DNA of 46,289 nucleotides from Phanerochaete sordida (Eukaryota; Basidiomycota; Agaricomycetes; Polyporales; Phanerochaetaceae): positions 1 through 46,289 of the forward strand of contig BPQB01000138.1 in assembly GCA_019973155.2 (NCBI GenBank), written 5' to 3'. A program made the position numbers and the translations under genes. The notes under the pieces were generated by a model that saw only the letters and a list, made by a program, of their open reading frames with translations, was not told the DNA's origin and did no database searches. Positions 21,832-30,936 of the stretch are shown in pieces; positions within the stretch are counted from its first letter, which is position 1, and each line of letters opens with the position of its first letter.

Positions 21832-21868
21832 AGGTAGACCTCATTCACGTACGGTTGCATCACATGAC
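21832..21868 (+). repeat. Left terminal inverted repeat of Tc1-like element
   Basis: Begins AGGTAGACCTCATTCAC directly after TA. Differs from the reverse complement of the right repeat at one position (21849). Weaker similarity continues inward for some 15 bases. Confidence 0.85.
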
Positions 21869-22153
21869 CAGCGTCTGTCACGCTCGCGTCCAATTCGTGC
21901 GCGTTTGGCTGAGGAAACCTGTAGAAATTGTAATTAGGACAGACATCGGCCACCAGATATTATTCTGAGACGAGAGACCTATAGAATTGACGCTATTCCA
22001 GGATTCTCTGGTCGCAGATTTGGTATGCTTGTGTCTGAGAGAGAGGAATTAAGCTCGACATGCTCGGTAGGCGCAGATTATATAATCAGCCCAGACGAGC
22101 GTCCGAGCAACAACCAAATATTAAACAAAGCACTCTGTGGGGCGTGGTAGGGG

Positions 22154-22662
22154 ATGGGACGGAAGACAAAGCGGAATCGCTCAAGCATAGCGAACCTGAG
22201 CGAATGGACCAGGCAGCGCAGAAAGGTAGAAGTTGAGGAGGAGAAGGAAAATGTGCGTAAATTGGAATTATATTACGTGGCACAGCGAACTGCAGCTTCA
22301 AGCCGCCGCCGACCTTCCGAGAAGCGCAGGCTGCGTGGAAGGATCTCTGTGACCTCTTGAAGCCACGGCGCAACTCTGGGCGAGGATTCAAGCCCTTCGA
22401 CGGCACAGACGAGCTTTACAGCAAACTCACCCAGATGCGCCTATTGAACTGAGCGGCAGCACACTTCGTGGCTTTCACCCTCTGTGCTCATGATTCTTGC
22501 CTCTCACACAGCTTTGTCATGCGTGCCCGCAAGTTCATGGACGCCTATCGGAAGAAACTCACTGGGAAGCAGGCCTTATGGGCCGCAAAGAAGTACAAAG
22601 GGCACCGCGTGCTTCCGAGCAATATCTATGAAGAGGCAGAGCGCGCCGGAATCGAGCCTTAA
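22154..22662 (+). pseudogene. Broken ORF inside the Tc1-like element
   Basis: Three coding-like blocks: MGRKTKRNRSSIANLSEWTR from 22154; an open frame at 22297-22452 with FKPPPTFREAQAAWKDLCDL; and a final block from about 22513 with FVMRARKFMDAYRKKLTGKQ then ALWAAKKYKGHRVLP, ending at 22662. The last block resembles a motif I recall from many basidiomycete hypothetical proteins (RxFMDAYRxGLxGxQAxWAxKKYxGHRxLP) that I believe are linked to transposon ORFs; this is memory, not a search. Blocks two and three share a frame but are separated by a TGA at 22450 with no usable donor before it, and block one is in a different frame with no matching splice. It therefore looks degraded. The start is the first ATG and is uncertain. 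Confidence 0.5.
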
Positions 22663-22870
22663 TGCACCAACCCCTGCAGACCCCTTTCCCCTTCGTATGT
22701 ATATCTTTATCTGTATTTATTGACCCTACCTAGCACTTCCTAATTGCCTCTCGCCGTCGTTGAGGACTTTGCTTCTCTGTACATAGTATAATTTAGACTA
22801 CTAAGTACATATCCAACCCGTTTCGGAAGCCAGACGCACGTCCCGCCGTCGCGGTCACAGTCTGTCACAT

Positions 22871-22907
22871 GTCATGTGATGCAACCGTATGTGAATGAGG
22901 TCTACCT
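22871..22907 (-). repeat. Right terminal inverted repeat of Tc1-like element
   Basis: Reverse complement of the left repeat with one mismatch; ends GTGAATGAGGTCTACCT directly before TA. Confidence 0.85.
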
Positions 22908-23720
22908 TACGTCCATGCCGTCATGACCCGTGCGCACTCCAGCCGCCTGGCAAAAGGCGCGATATCCACATCAAAGGTCAAGACGATGTCCTCACAAGGG
23001 CAGCCCGGGGTATATGCGCTGGACCCAGAATGCGTACCCATTCGAAAGTTTGGAGCTACCGTCACCGCGAGTACATGACGCGGACTCGTCCAGAAAGCTG
23101 TGCTGTGTGTCTGGTGGTATCGACGTCGTCTACTGCCCCTACCGCACTTGCTTAGCTGGTGCGTAGTCGCGTCGACATAATCAAACGTCGCTCTCGGCGA
23201 TAAATAAGCCACAGATCTTGAACAATATACCACTGCTGCAAACCGCATGCTCATAGAAGCCTATGGACTGGCACTGCAACAAACCAGCAACGCGACTTTG
23301 GTAATAGGATTGTAGTCTTCGAACGTGTCATTCAGCATGCAGAAGTCGATGGGCGGGTCCCGCCAGCAGCTGACGACGGCAGCGAACGAAGAACGCGAGC
23401 TGAGCTGACTTTCGACTCGAGCTTCAATCATCTGTCTCTGCATGACGCATCCTTTGTAACTCCTTCCTGAGCACTGCGCACGCTGCACCTTTTTAAGAAG
23501 CAGGATCTTCGGCCGCTGCCAACCGCTGCTGCGCTCTCGGATATTGGGCTATGACATCATCGGTATCGTGGCGTATCTCAGCCTGTGGCGCGCATGGAGC
23601 TGGCCTTTCGCTCGCATATATAGACAATCGCAAGTCTCAGTCATCTCCGCACACCTCGATATCTACCCCATACCCACTTCTCCAGCTATATTCTCTATTT
23701 TCAACGAACTATACCACACC
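22908..23720. promoter_or_regulatory. Intergenic; TATA box for the 23721 gene
   Basis: 813 bases downstream of the transposon. No supported gene. A TATATA box at 23617-23622 sits about 100 bases before the ATG at 23721 and is followed by a pyrimidine-rich tract, a common fungal core-promoter layout. Confidence 0.45.
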
Positions 23721-24244
23721 ATGTCCGCCCCAACAAGCACCGGCTCCTCCGCAGGCTCGAACGCCGGCCAGAAGATCAAGTAAGCACCGCCCACCCTCCT
23801 CCCCTCCCACCCCGCTAACGCACCTCGCAGGGGCGCCTTCCAGACCATGCACGGTGCGCACATCCCCTAGCCCACAGCCCGCAGCGCATCTCACGCACCA
23901 CAGGCATCGGCGAGACGATCCGCGGGAACGCGATGGACTTTGTCGACTCCGCGACGGGCACCGCGCACCGCGGGCACGCCGCCGCGGAACGCGGCGAGGC
24001 CGAGACGCAGCAGGGCGTCGCGAACATGGAGGGCCATGCGCCGCCCGTCGGCACAGGCCCCACGACCGCCGCGCCCCTCGGTGCCGGCCCCACCACCGCG
24101 TCGACTGGCACTACTGCGACGAGCACGGCAGCGCCGACGGAGCCGGGCGTCGGCGTCGGGACTGGCGCGGCGGGCACGGCGGCGCCTGGCACGGGGTTCG
24201 GGACGAAGGGCAACGTACCGCCGAGCTCGAGCACGGGCTACTAG
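23721..24244 (+). CDS. Small conserved basidiomycete protein, unknown function
   Basis: Exons 23721-23779, 23831-23853 (23 bases) and 23904-24244 give 140 residues. The junctions read GQKIK-GAFQTMH-GIGETIRGNAMDF. The first half (MSAPTSTGSSAGSNAGQKIK; GIGETIRGNAMDFVDSATGT) resembles small proteins widespread in Agaricomycetes with a 'KGAFQxxHGxGExIRG' core, as far as I recall; these have a loosely CsbD-like, Gly/Ala-rich helical look. The second half is Gly/Thr/Ala/Pro low complexity ending PPSSSTGY. No signal peptide or membrane segment. The TATA box and compact structure suggest abundant expression, perhaps stress related, but that is inference. Confidence 0.72.
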
Positions 24245-24564
24245 GTGTGTAGGACCAGCTTGGGTCGTTCCGTTGACTGATGTATGGTGCTAGACGTTCG
24301 TCCGAAGGCTCCAAGTGCAAGTGTACACTACTGTATAACATCGATATCCCCTGAATACCTAATATGATACTGTCACCTCGCATATACCGTCTGCGAGCAT
24401 GCTCGAAATCACGCTACGACGGTGAGAGTTATACAAGCGATACATTGCGTCTATGAGTAGAATGTGTACGAGTGAACAGTCTAGGATGAGAAATACAAAA
24501 CACAACACACGACGAAACACACACACCCGAACGTTCCCAACCACACCCCAACCCCACCCGGCCG
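24245..24564. other. Convergent intergenic region
   Basis: 320 AT-richer bases, presumably 3' UTRs of the two converging genes. Nothing else seen. Confidence 0.4.
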
Positions 24565-25032
24565 CTACGGCGCAATACACAGCGCACACTCCTCGCACCG
24601 ATGCGCCGCAAGCGCGTCGTCCATGATCTCCGCGAGGACAAACGTCGACGCGACGTCGCCCGCGCCGAGCAACGCGCTCTCCTCCACCCCCTCCCGCACC
24701 GTCTTCCCCGCCTCCCCACCCTCCAGCCCCTCCAGCCCCTCGCTAAATTGCACGGCACTCCGCACCAGCACGTCGTCCGGGAACACCACCGCCGCTTCCA
24801 CCTCCACCTCTGCCGTGCCCGCGCCCTCGCGGCCCCCACCCGTGCATTTATTGGACGGTGGTAGTGGCAGCGGCGGGCGCGCGCCGAGATAGCAGTCCAG
24901 TGAGTGTTTCTGCAGAATCATAGGTAATAAGTTCCCGTCTGACGCTGCGCACACAGCTGTCTGTAAGCGTGTGAACGCGTAGAGCGAGAGTCCGAAGCAC
25001 ATATCGCAGCACTTTGAGCCATGCCAGGTCAC
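24565..25032 (-). CDS. Uncertain small protein with terminal Cys clusters
   Basis: Open frame of up to 155 codons; there is no ATG at its upstream end, so an upstream exon or an internal start is needed. Cys pairs occur near each end: KCCDMC at the start and HRCEECALC just before the stop, with two further Cys between (TAVCAAS, SLDCYLG). The middle is acidic and helix-like: VEVEAAVVFPDDVLVRSAVQ and VEESALLGAGDVASTFVLAE. The Cys pattern could form a zinc-binding or disulfide-linked fold, but I recognise no family. Introns may interrupt it; CTTACAG and TCTGCAG near 24961 and 24910 look like acceptors. Treat as tentative. Confidence 0.4.
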   Translation of the reverse strand: MTWHGSKCCDMCFGLSLYAFTRLQTAVCAASDGNLLPMILQKHSLDCYLGARPPLPLPPSNKCTGGGREGAGTAEVEVEAAVVFPDDVLVRSAVQFSEGLEGLEGGEAGKTVREGVEESALLGAGDVASTFVLAEIMDDALAAHRCEECALCIAP

Positions 25033-25369
25033 TTATGTCCACAGCTGCTGTTAAATCGAGTCAGAATTCATGCTCAGATGGTGTCTAGTTGCACACGTCT
25101 GCGCCAGCTGCCATACAACTGTCGTACAGAGCGTACAGTGAGCACACGGAGTACAGCAGAGTCCCGACATTGCAGTTGACTTGTCGCTCAGTACACAGCA
25201 GCCTCACATGTCAAATATACGGAGGAGCTGTCGTGATGCATGAGCATTCGGCCAAGATGCGCGGCGAGGCATGGTGGGGGAGGAGGAGAATGCTCTGCCC
25301 ACTCCATGCCTGGATACACGCTGATAAGAGTCGTTATCTAATCTCGAGATCGCACCATGCAGGGGGTGT
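25033..25369. other. Intergenic, no supported gene
   Basis: 337 bases; a + frame near 25089-25385 is open but lacks ATG context and similarity. Confidence 0.4.
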
Positions 25370-25625
25370 AAGAAAGGGTAAGTAAGTCGCGATCGACAGC
25401 TTACCCTGTAGCTTACACGATTCGATTACACATACTTACCGTAACTTACCCTTCAGACGCCTCAGTAAGAAATACTAATAGCAACTTACGTCCGTTACTT
25501 ACAAGCTCACCATCGTTGTAGCTACTTACACGGGCCGGCATCTTCTTGCGCAAGTCTGTTCCTTCCTTCCACCAGGTCTCCAGCATGTCGTCGGTCCACA
25601 GTCACTTACCTGTGGTTACCCAGGA
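25370..25625. promoter_or_regulatory. Dense CTTAC/GTAAG motif cluster before the 25585 gene
   Basis: About a dozen CTTAC or GTAAG pentamers in roughly 250 bases, in both orientations, for example GGGTAAGTAAG, CAGCTTACCC, TAGCTTACAC, CATACTTACCGTAACTTACC, GTTACTTACAAG and GCTACTTACAC. The cluster extends slightly into the coding start (TCACTTACCTG). Could be transcription-factor sites or a decayed short repeat. Confidence 0.45.
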
Positions 25626-26824
25626 GCAGGCTCAAGCAATAATCGACGCATACCATCGAAGCGAGGGCAAGGACACGGTGCCGCTGTCGGCATTCACGCG
25701 CAGAGAGCGCAGAGGGTTCAGGTGAGCCGTGCCGCATCTGCGCCGCACGCACTCTACTTGACATGCGGCTGCTCTCGCGCAGCTCTGTCCTCTCTGGCAG
25801 CTCCTACGTCGCCCACCTGGCCGACGGCGCCTCGTACCTGATCATGGTCTCATCGCCCTCATCCACCTCTCCGGACTCACTGCCCTCCCTGCAGACCCCT
25901 CTCGCGACGTACCAATCGCTGCTGCACCTCCTCGCAGAGCACACGAGCGTCCCGCACCCGACGCCGCTCCATCTCTCCGACAGCCTGGACATCGTGCCCT
26001 ACGCCTACCTCATCCTCTCCTGCCCGCCCGGCGTCCCCCTCTCCGAGCTCCGGCGGCATGGAAAGCTCTCCGAGCGCGACGACGCCCTCATCGACCTCTC
26101 GATCGGCCGCTGGATGCGCGAGATGCGCGACCGCGTCCAGAACGACTGGTTCGGGCAGCCCAAGGCGCCCTCCGCCGCGCGCTCCCTCCCCCCAAGCCTC
26201 CCCGGCCTCCCCGGCTTCTTCACCACCTCCGCAGACGAGCCGTCGTACAGCTGGCAGGAGACCTTCACCGCGCTGCTCGAGGCACACCTCGCCGCGGCCG
26301 AGACACGCGGCACGCTCCCACCCGCCGGCGCCGCCAAGCTGCGCGCCGCGCTCGCGCGCGCCATCGGCAGCTTCCTCTTCGACGACTGCGCCGCGCCGAG
26401 CCTGCTCAGCTTCACCGGCGACGCGGGCAGCGTGTACGTCGCCCTCCCTCCCCCCGTCTCTTCCCCCGACGCCGTCCCCAGGGAGCCGCGCATCACGGCG
26501 CTGCTCCCGCCCGCGTGCGCGCTCTGGGGCGACCCGCTCCTCGAGACGTTCTTCCTCCGCGGCGGGCCCGAAGATGGCACGGGCGGGCGGGCGGGGCCGA
26601 GCCAGGCGTTGATCGAAGGATACGGCGGCGACCCCGTCGTGTTCGCGCGCCAGCGCACGAAGCGCGTGTGGTACGACGTGTTCCTCGCGCTCGCGGTGCT
26701 CCTCGCGCCGCGCGACGACACGGCTGACGGCCCCGATGGCTCTGAGTGCGCCGCACACGAGGCCTGGGCGCGCCGCCGGCTCGCGGAATGTGTGGAGGTG
26801 CTCAAGGACGCGCCGTGTTACTAG
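25585..26824 (+). CDS. APH/protein-kinase-fold-like protein with degenerate active site
   Basis: Exons 25585-25721 and 25783-26824 give 392 residues (junction RRGF-SSVLSGSSYVAHLAD). The order of blocks recalls aminoglycoside-phosphotransferase-like (APH) proteins: an N-lobe-like segment with SYVAHLADGASYLIMVSS; a hinge-like VPYAYLILSCPPGVPLSELR; a helical middle with IDLSIGRWMREMRDRVQNDW; and near the C-terminus ALLPPACALWGDPLLETFFL, which corresponds to the APH 'IDWExAxxGDPxxDLA' block. The catalytic HGD/HxD loop is not obvious: at the expected place is LLSFTGDAGSVYVAL, and the metal-binding DW/DxD is replaced by PPACALWGD. If the fold assignment is right it may be a pseudokinase. The assignment rests on pattern only. 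Confidence 0.65.
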
Positions 26825-28372
26825 GCGCGGGCCGCCAGTGCCGCACACACGCCGCGTCCACCGCTTGTGGCGGCCCTGCCCTGCGCCCCGGCTGCTGCGC
26901 ATGGCGTGCGCTGGGGCGGTGGGCACGTAAAGAGTGGGCGCCGCGCCCGCCAGGCCGCGACGCGCACAGCACTTCTTGCCCGCGCGGTCCTCCTGGCTCC
27001 GCGAGCCATCCCGCGCTGGACACATACGTGTGTAACGGGCCTGCCGCGGGCTCCTGGCACGCACCGATCTCCCCATGTCACTAGACACGTTTACCTCCAA
27101 TACCACACATCCCAGCCCCCTCCCGGCCCCTCCCGCCGTCCGCGCGCAGTCCGACGGCGGCGAGTTGATCGCGGAATAGTCGGCCTGGTCGTAGCAGCGC
27201 ACTGGCTGCTCCGTATGCCTCCCCTATGTCAGCGTCGTTTATGCACAGTACGTCTACGCTGGCCTGTCTAGCTACGCCGTGCTACACTCTGTGCCTATGC
27301 CGTTCCACACATCCCGAGGCACCGTGTGCTTTGAGTTCCTCGAAACACGCAGCCAATTTCCTCGTCACTTACAGCTCCAGCGTGCCCTTCACAAGCTCGC
27401 CAGGAGCCCGTCAGCCCCAGAGTAGCGCGCGCCGCGGCGATCTCCCGCACCGCGCATGCCGGCGGTAGCGGGACCAGTGCTGGCGAAGCAGCGACGCGGG
27501 TGATGTGCCTGCGCAGCGGGGTTCGCTGGCGCAGCGCTGCGAGGCGTAGATACCGTTGCCAGGCGTAGATACCGTGGCCAGGCAATCGGCGAATAGACTG
27601 GGAGTGTATTCAGGGTAGCTCGCCGAAGAGTGCATTGCAGGCGATCTTCACGCGGGCCCGCTGATAGGGTGTCTGTTTGTGTGTGTTGCTATCCCCGCAG
27701 ATGCGAGCAACTGGTGTCGAAATTCATGCATGCTGCGAACTACCATGGTCTCTTGGATGGCAATGCTCAGAAACAAGCTACGGAGTCTAGTTGCGCAACG
27801 GACGAAAGACGTCCTGGCGCCAGTGGTATTCCAGGTGAGCGATTGTCGTGACTTCGAAAATCAGCGTTGGTTTACCCTCGCCATCGTGCGCGACATAACC
27901 CCGGTTTCGTCACTCCAAGTGACTTTCCACACATATGGAGCGACGGACCTGACAGCTCAATCACAGCGATCGACAGCCGCAGGCACCTGGGCACCGCGCG
28001 GATGCAAACGCTATCGACGTCTATCACCCGTCCCAAGCGAACCCGCCCAGACCACCGTCGCACTGACTCCTGCGAATGCTGCCGTGGCAGCAGGGTGTGC
28101 GCAGCAGGGGCACATTGCGAGGTAGCACCGCGCGCCGCGAATTCGAAGCGCGGGCGCGCGTGGCTGGCAGGCTGGCACCGCGGAGCTGCCCGATGCGGCG
28201 CGGTGTCGGGCCCCCATCGCGCGGATGCTGGCGGCTGCCTGCGTGCGCGCCGCAGGTGCGTCACCGACCATGGCTCGTACCCTCGCCATAAATACGGACG
28301 CGAGCTGCCTGGGGAGCCGCGATTTCCCCTGCACCTCCCCGTTACGTCGTGCCAGAACGCCCGCTCGCCGCG
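26825..28372. other. 1.5-kb gap without a supported gene; promoter of ferric reductase at the end
   Basis: GC-rich, with many overlapping spurious frames. A 19-bp near-perfect direct repeat (AGGCGTAGATACCG...) is present at about 27542 and 27561. ATAAATA at about 28288-28294, some 80 bases before the ferric reductase ATG, is a possible TATA element. A + frame at 27679-28125 is open for 148 codons but resembles nothing I know. Confidence 0.45.
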
Positions 28373-30538
28373 ATGGCAGCTGCCTACGACCACTCGCTCG
28401 ACAACTCGGTCGTGAAATGGACGGACGTCCTCCTCCTCGGCGTCCTCGGCCTCTGCGCGCTCGCGCTCGCGCCGCAGCTCGTCGCGCGCCTCCGCGGCCG
28501 CTCTGAGTGGTGGACGGGCCTGGTGCTATGTGCGCAGGACGTGTGTGGCGCGCGCGGCACGGCTGACACCCCGCTCAGATAGCAGCAAGCCCGCCAGCAC
28601 ACGCGACGACAGCTCCTCCATCACCGCGCGCAACTCACGCGACGCGAGCGTCGCCTCGCTCAAGGGCGCGCGCGGCGCCGTCCCGCACACGCGCTCGCTC
28701 GCGGCGCGCCTGCCGCGCGCCGCCGCGTTTCTGCGGCGTCCCTTGCCGCTCTTCGGGCGCACGCTCGGGCAAACCGCGCTCCTGCTCCTCTACTTTGGTG
28801 TGCTGCTCTTCGCGGCGCTGTACAGGGGCAGCGTGTTCAAGGACAGCGTGCGCGCGGGCGCGCTCGCCGCGGCGCAGCTCCCGTGGGTGTACGCGCTCGC
28901 GACGAAGAATAATGTGATTGGGGCGCTGCTCGGGCGCGGGTACGAGAAGGTGCGTCGCGCGTGTGCTTGGTGTGTGTGGCGCTGACAAGCGCAGCTCAAC
29001 TACCTGCACCGCTGGGCGGGCGCGCTCGTCGTCCTCGCGGGCAACGTCCACGCCATTGGCTTCAGTACGTCCGTGTCCGTTCCGCGATTGGCGCACGCTC
29101 ACACCGCGCTAGTATACAAGTGGACGCTCGAGGGCAAGTGGGTCGCGGAGACGAAGCAGCAGTACGTGCGCTGGGGCCTCGTCGCGCTCGTCGCGCTCGA
29201 CGTCCTCCTCGTCTTCGCGCTCGGCGCCGTCCGGCGGCACCACTACAACCTCTTCTACGCCTCGCACTCCGCCGCGCTCGTCGTGCTCCTCATCGCCGTG
29301 CGCCCCCTCCCCCGCCCCCTCACACCCCACTGACGCCCCGCAGATCAGCAAACACCAGCCCTTCGCGATCCCGTACGTCGCGATCGCCGCGGGGCTCTAC
29401 GGCGCGGACCACGCGCTGCGCCTCGCGAAGTCGCGCGCGCCCCTCGCGACGCTCGAGCCGCTCCCCGAGCTGCACACGACGCTCGTGCGCATCCCCGCGC
29501 TCACCGCGGGCTGGCGCGCCGGCCAGCACGTCCGCGTGCGCGTGCTCAGCCGCGGCATGGGCGCGTACGCATGGCTGGAGCCGCATACCTTTACGATCGC
29601 GGGCGCGCCCGGCGGCGAGGGCGCGCTGCTCCTCGCGAAGCGCGCCGGCGCGTGGACGCGCGCGCTGTATGCGCTTGCGCAGGAGGGCGCGGGCGCGGGG
29701 CCCCGGCGGGTCCGGCTGCTCGTCGAGGGGCCGTACGGTACGTCGGTCGCGGGACGCGCGGGGCGTGGCTGACGTGCGCTAGGCGGGCCGGGCTTCACGA
29801 ACCTCTCGAGCTTCTCGGGCGCGATCATATTCTGCGGCGGCAGCGGCATCTCGTACGGGCTCGCAGTGGCGCAGGAGCTGCTGCAGCGCGCCGCGCGGGG
29901 CGAGTCCAACATCCTCACCATCGAGCTCGTCTGGTGCGCCACGCACGCGCGTACGTCCCCCCCCTCCCACCCACCCCCCACACCACCATCAATACTCACC
30001 AATGACACGCAGACGCGCTCACCCCGCTCCTTGACGCGCTCACCGCGCTCCTCGCGCAGGCCGCCACGGCGCCGCTGGAGCTCAGCATCCGCGTGTCCTA
30101 CACCCGCGCGCCCGCAGGGGACGCCGCAGGGGACGCCGCAGAGGGGGACGCCGCAGAGGGGGACGCCGCAGAGGGGGACGCGCTTCCCGAGAAGCTCCCG
30201 CACGGCCTCGCGCTCGCGCCCGGGCGCGCCTCCGTGGCGCACCTGCTCGCCGCGTTCGTCGCGCGCACGCGGGACGCTCTCAGCGCGGGCGCGGGCTCGG
30301 GCTCAGAATCGGGCGCGGGCTCGGGGGGTGGGGAGGCGGGGCGTGCGCGGGGGCACGGCGTGCTCCTCGCGACGTGCGGGCCCGCGGGCCTCGCGGGCGA
30401 CGCAAGGGCCGCGATTGCGGATTTGAATGACGGCGATCGAGAAAGGGTGGGTGGTGTTGAGTTGCATGACGAGTAAGTGGGGATAGTTTCTGAAAGGGGC
30501 CGTTCTGATAGGTTATTTGCAGAGCGTTCCACTGGTAG
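28373..30538 (+). CDS. Ferric/cupric reductase transmembrane component (FRE family)
   Basis: Plasma-membrane flavocytochrome passing electrons from NADPH through FAD and two hemes to extracellular Fe(III)/Cu(II), the first step of reductive iron uptake. Eight exons: 28373-28529, 28579-28949, 28995-29064, 29113-29297, 29344-29737, 29783-29950, 30013-30472, 30523-30538, total 606 residues in frame. Heme ligands: H-x13-H in LNYLHRWAGALVVLAGNVHA, and H-x13-H in FYASHSAALVVLLIAISKHQ. FAD site: AYAWLEPHTFTIAGAPGG. NADPH site: AIIFCGGSGISYG. The final 16-base exon restores the family ending GGVELHDEAFHW; reading through would stop at 30476 and lose it. Exon 7 carries a short in-frame repeat. No permease or multicopper oxidase gene lies adjacent. 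Confidence 0.92.
30113..30180 (+). repeat. In-frame tandem microrepeat (GDAAE) in ferric reductase
   Basis: Two 12-base then three 15-base units (GCAGAGGGGGACGCC type) encode GDAAGDAAEGDAAEGDAAEG. It lies in a loop of the NADPH-binding half after SIRVSYTRAP and keeps frame, so length variation should be tolerated. Confidence 0.7.
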
Positions 30539-30936
30539 TCGAAGCCTTGCACGTGTGGCGCGTTGGGGTTGTCATGCGCGTCGAAGGGCTGAGGATTTGG
30601 TTGTTTGGTTAATTAATTGTAGAGCCGTGGTATACCCTGTGTGTAGCCGTAGAACGATGCGCTCTGTCCTGTATAGTAGCGGAACGTCTAGATAATCATT
30701 ATTGGATGACTCCCCATAAGCCCTGAGGCAACAATAACAGCGAGAGCAACGGGGAAAACACCCTCGGACGCGCGACGACTATGCGGAGGGGCATAGACAT
30801 ACAGTATATATATTGTAACATGGCATAGCTGGACAGTCGACTGGAACTATTTAGGACATGAACGACATATGATGCTGACATGTAAGGGATGAAGGTGGCA
30901 TACGGAGCGACCAGCGCGCTGCCGTGCCCAGGCCGA
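30539..30936. other. Convergent intergenic region
   Basis: 398 bases, AT-richer than the flanks; 3' flanks of two converging genes. No other feature. Confidence 0.45.

Larger units (their letters stand above)
21832..22907. mobile_element. Tc1/mariner-like element, non-autonomous (1,076 bp)
   Basis: Bounded by 37-bp terminal inverted repeats (21832-21868 and 22871-22907, 36 of 37 matching) and flanked on both sides by TA (21830-21831 and 22908-22909), the target duplication of Tc1/mariner transposons. Inside is a broken ORF, but no DDE/DDD transposase catalytic region fits in the remaining space, so it would need a transposase in trans. It sits in the 3' flank of TFB5. High TIR identity suggests a relatively recent insertion. 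Confidence 0.75.

Noticed and set aside
27679..28125. 148-codon + frame before the ferric reductase
   Set aside because: No similarity or splice logic; composition is that of random GC-rich DNA, and the region contains the ferric reductase promoter.
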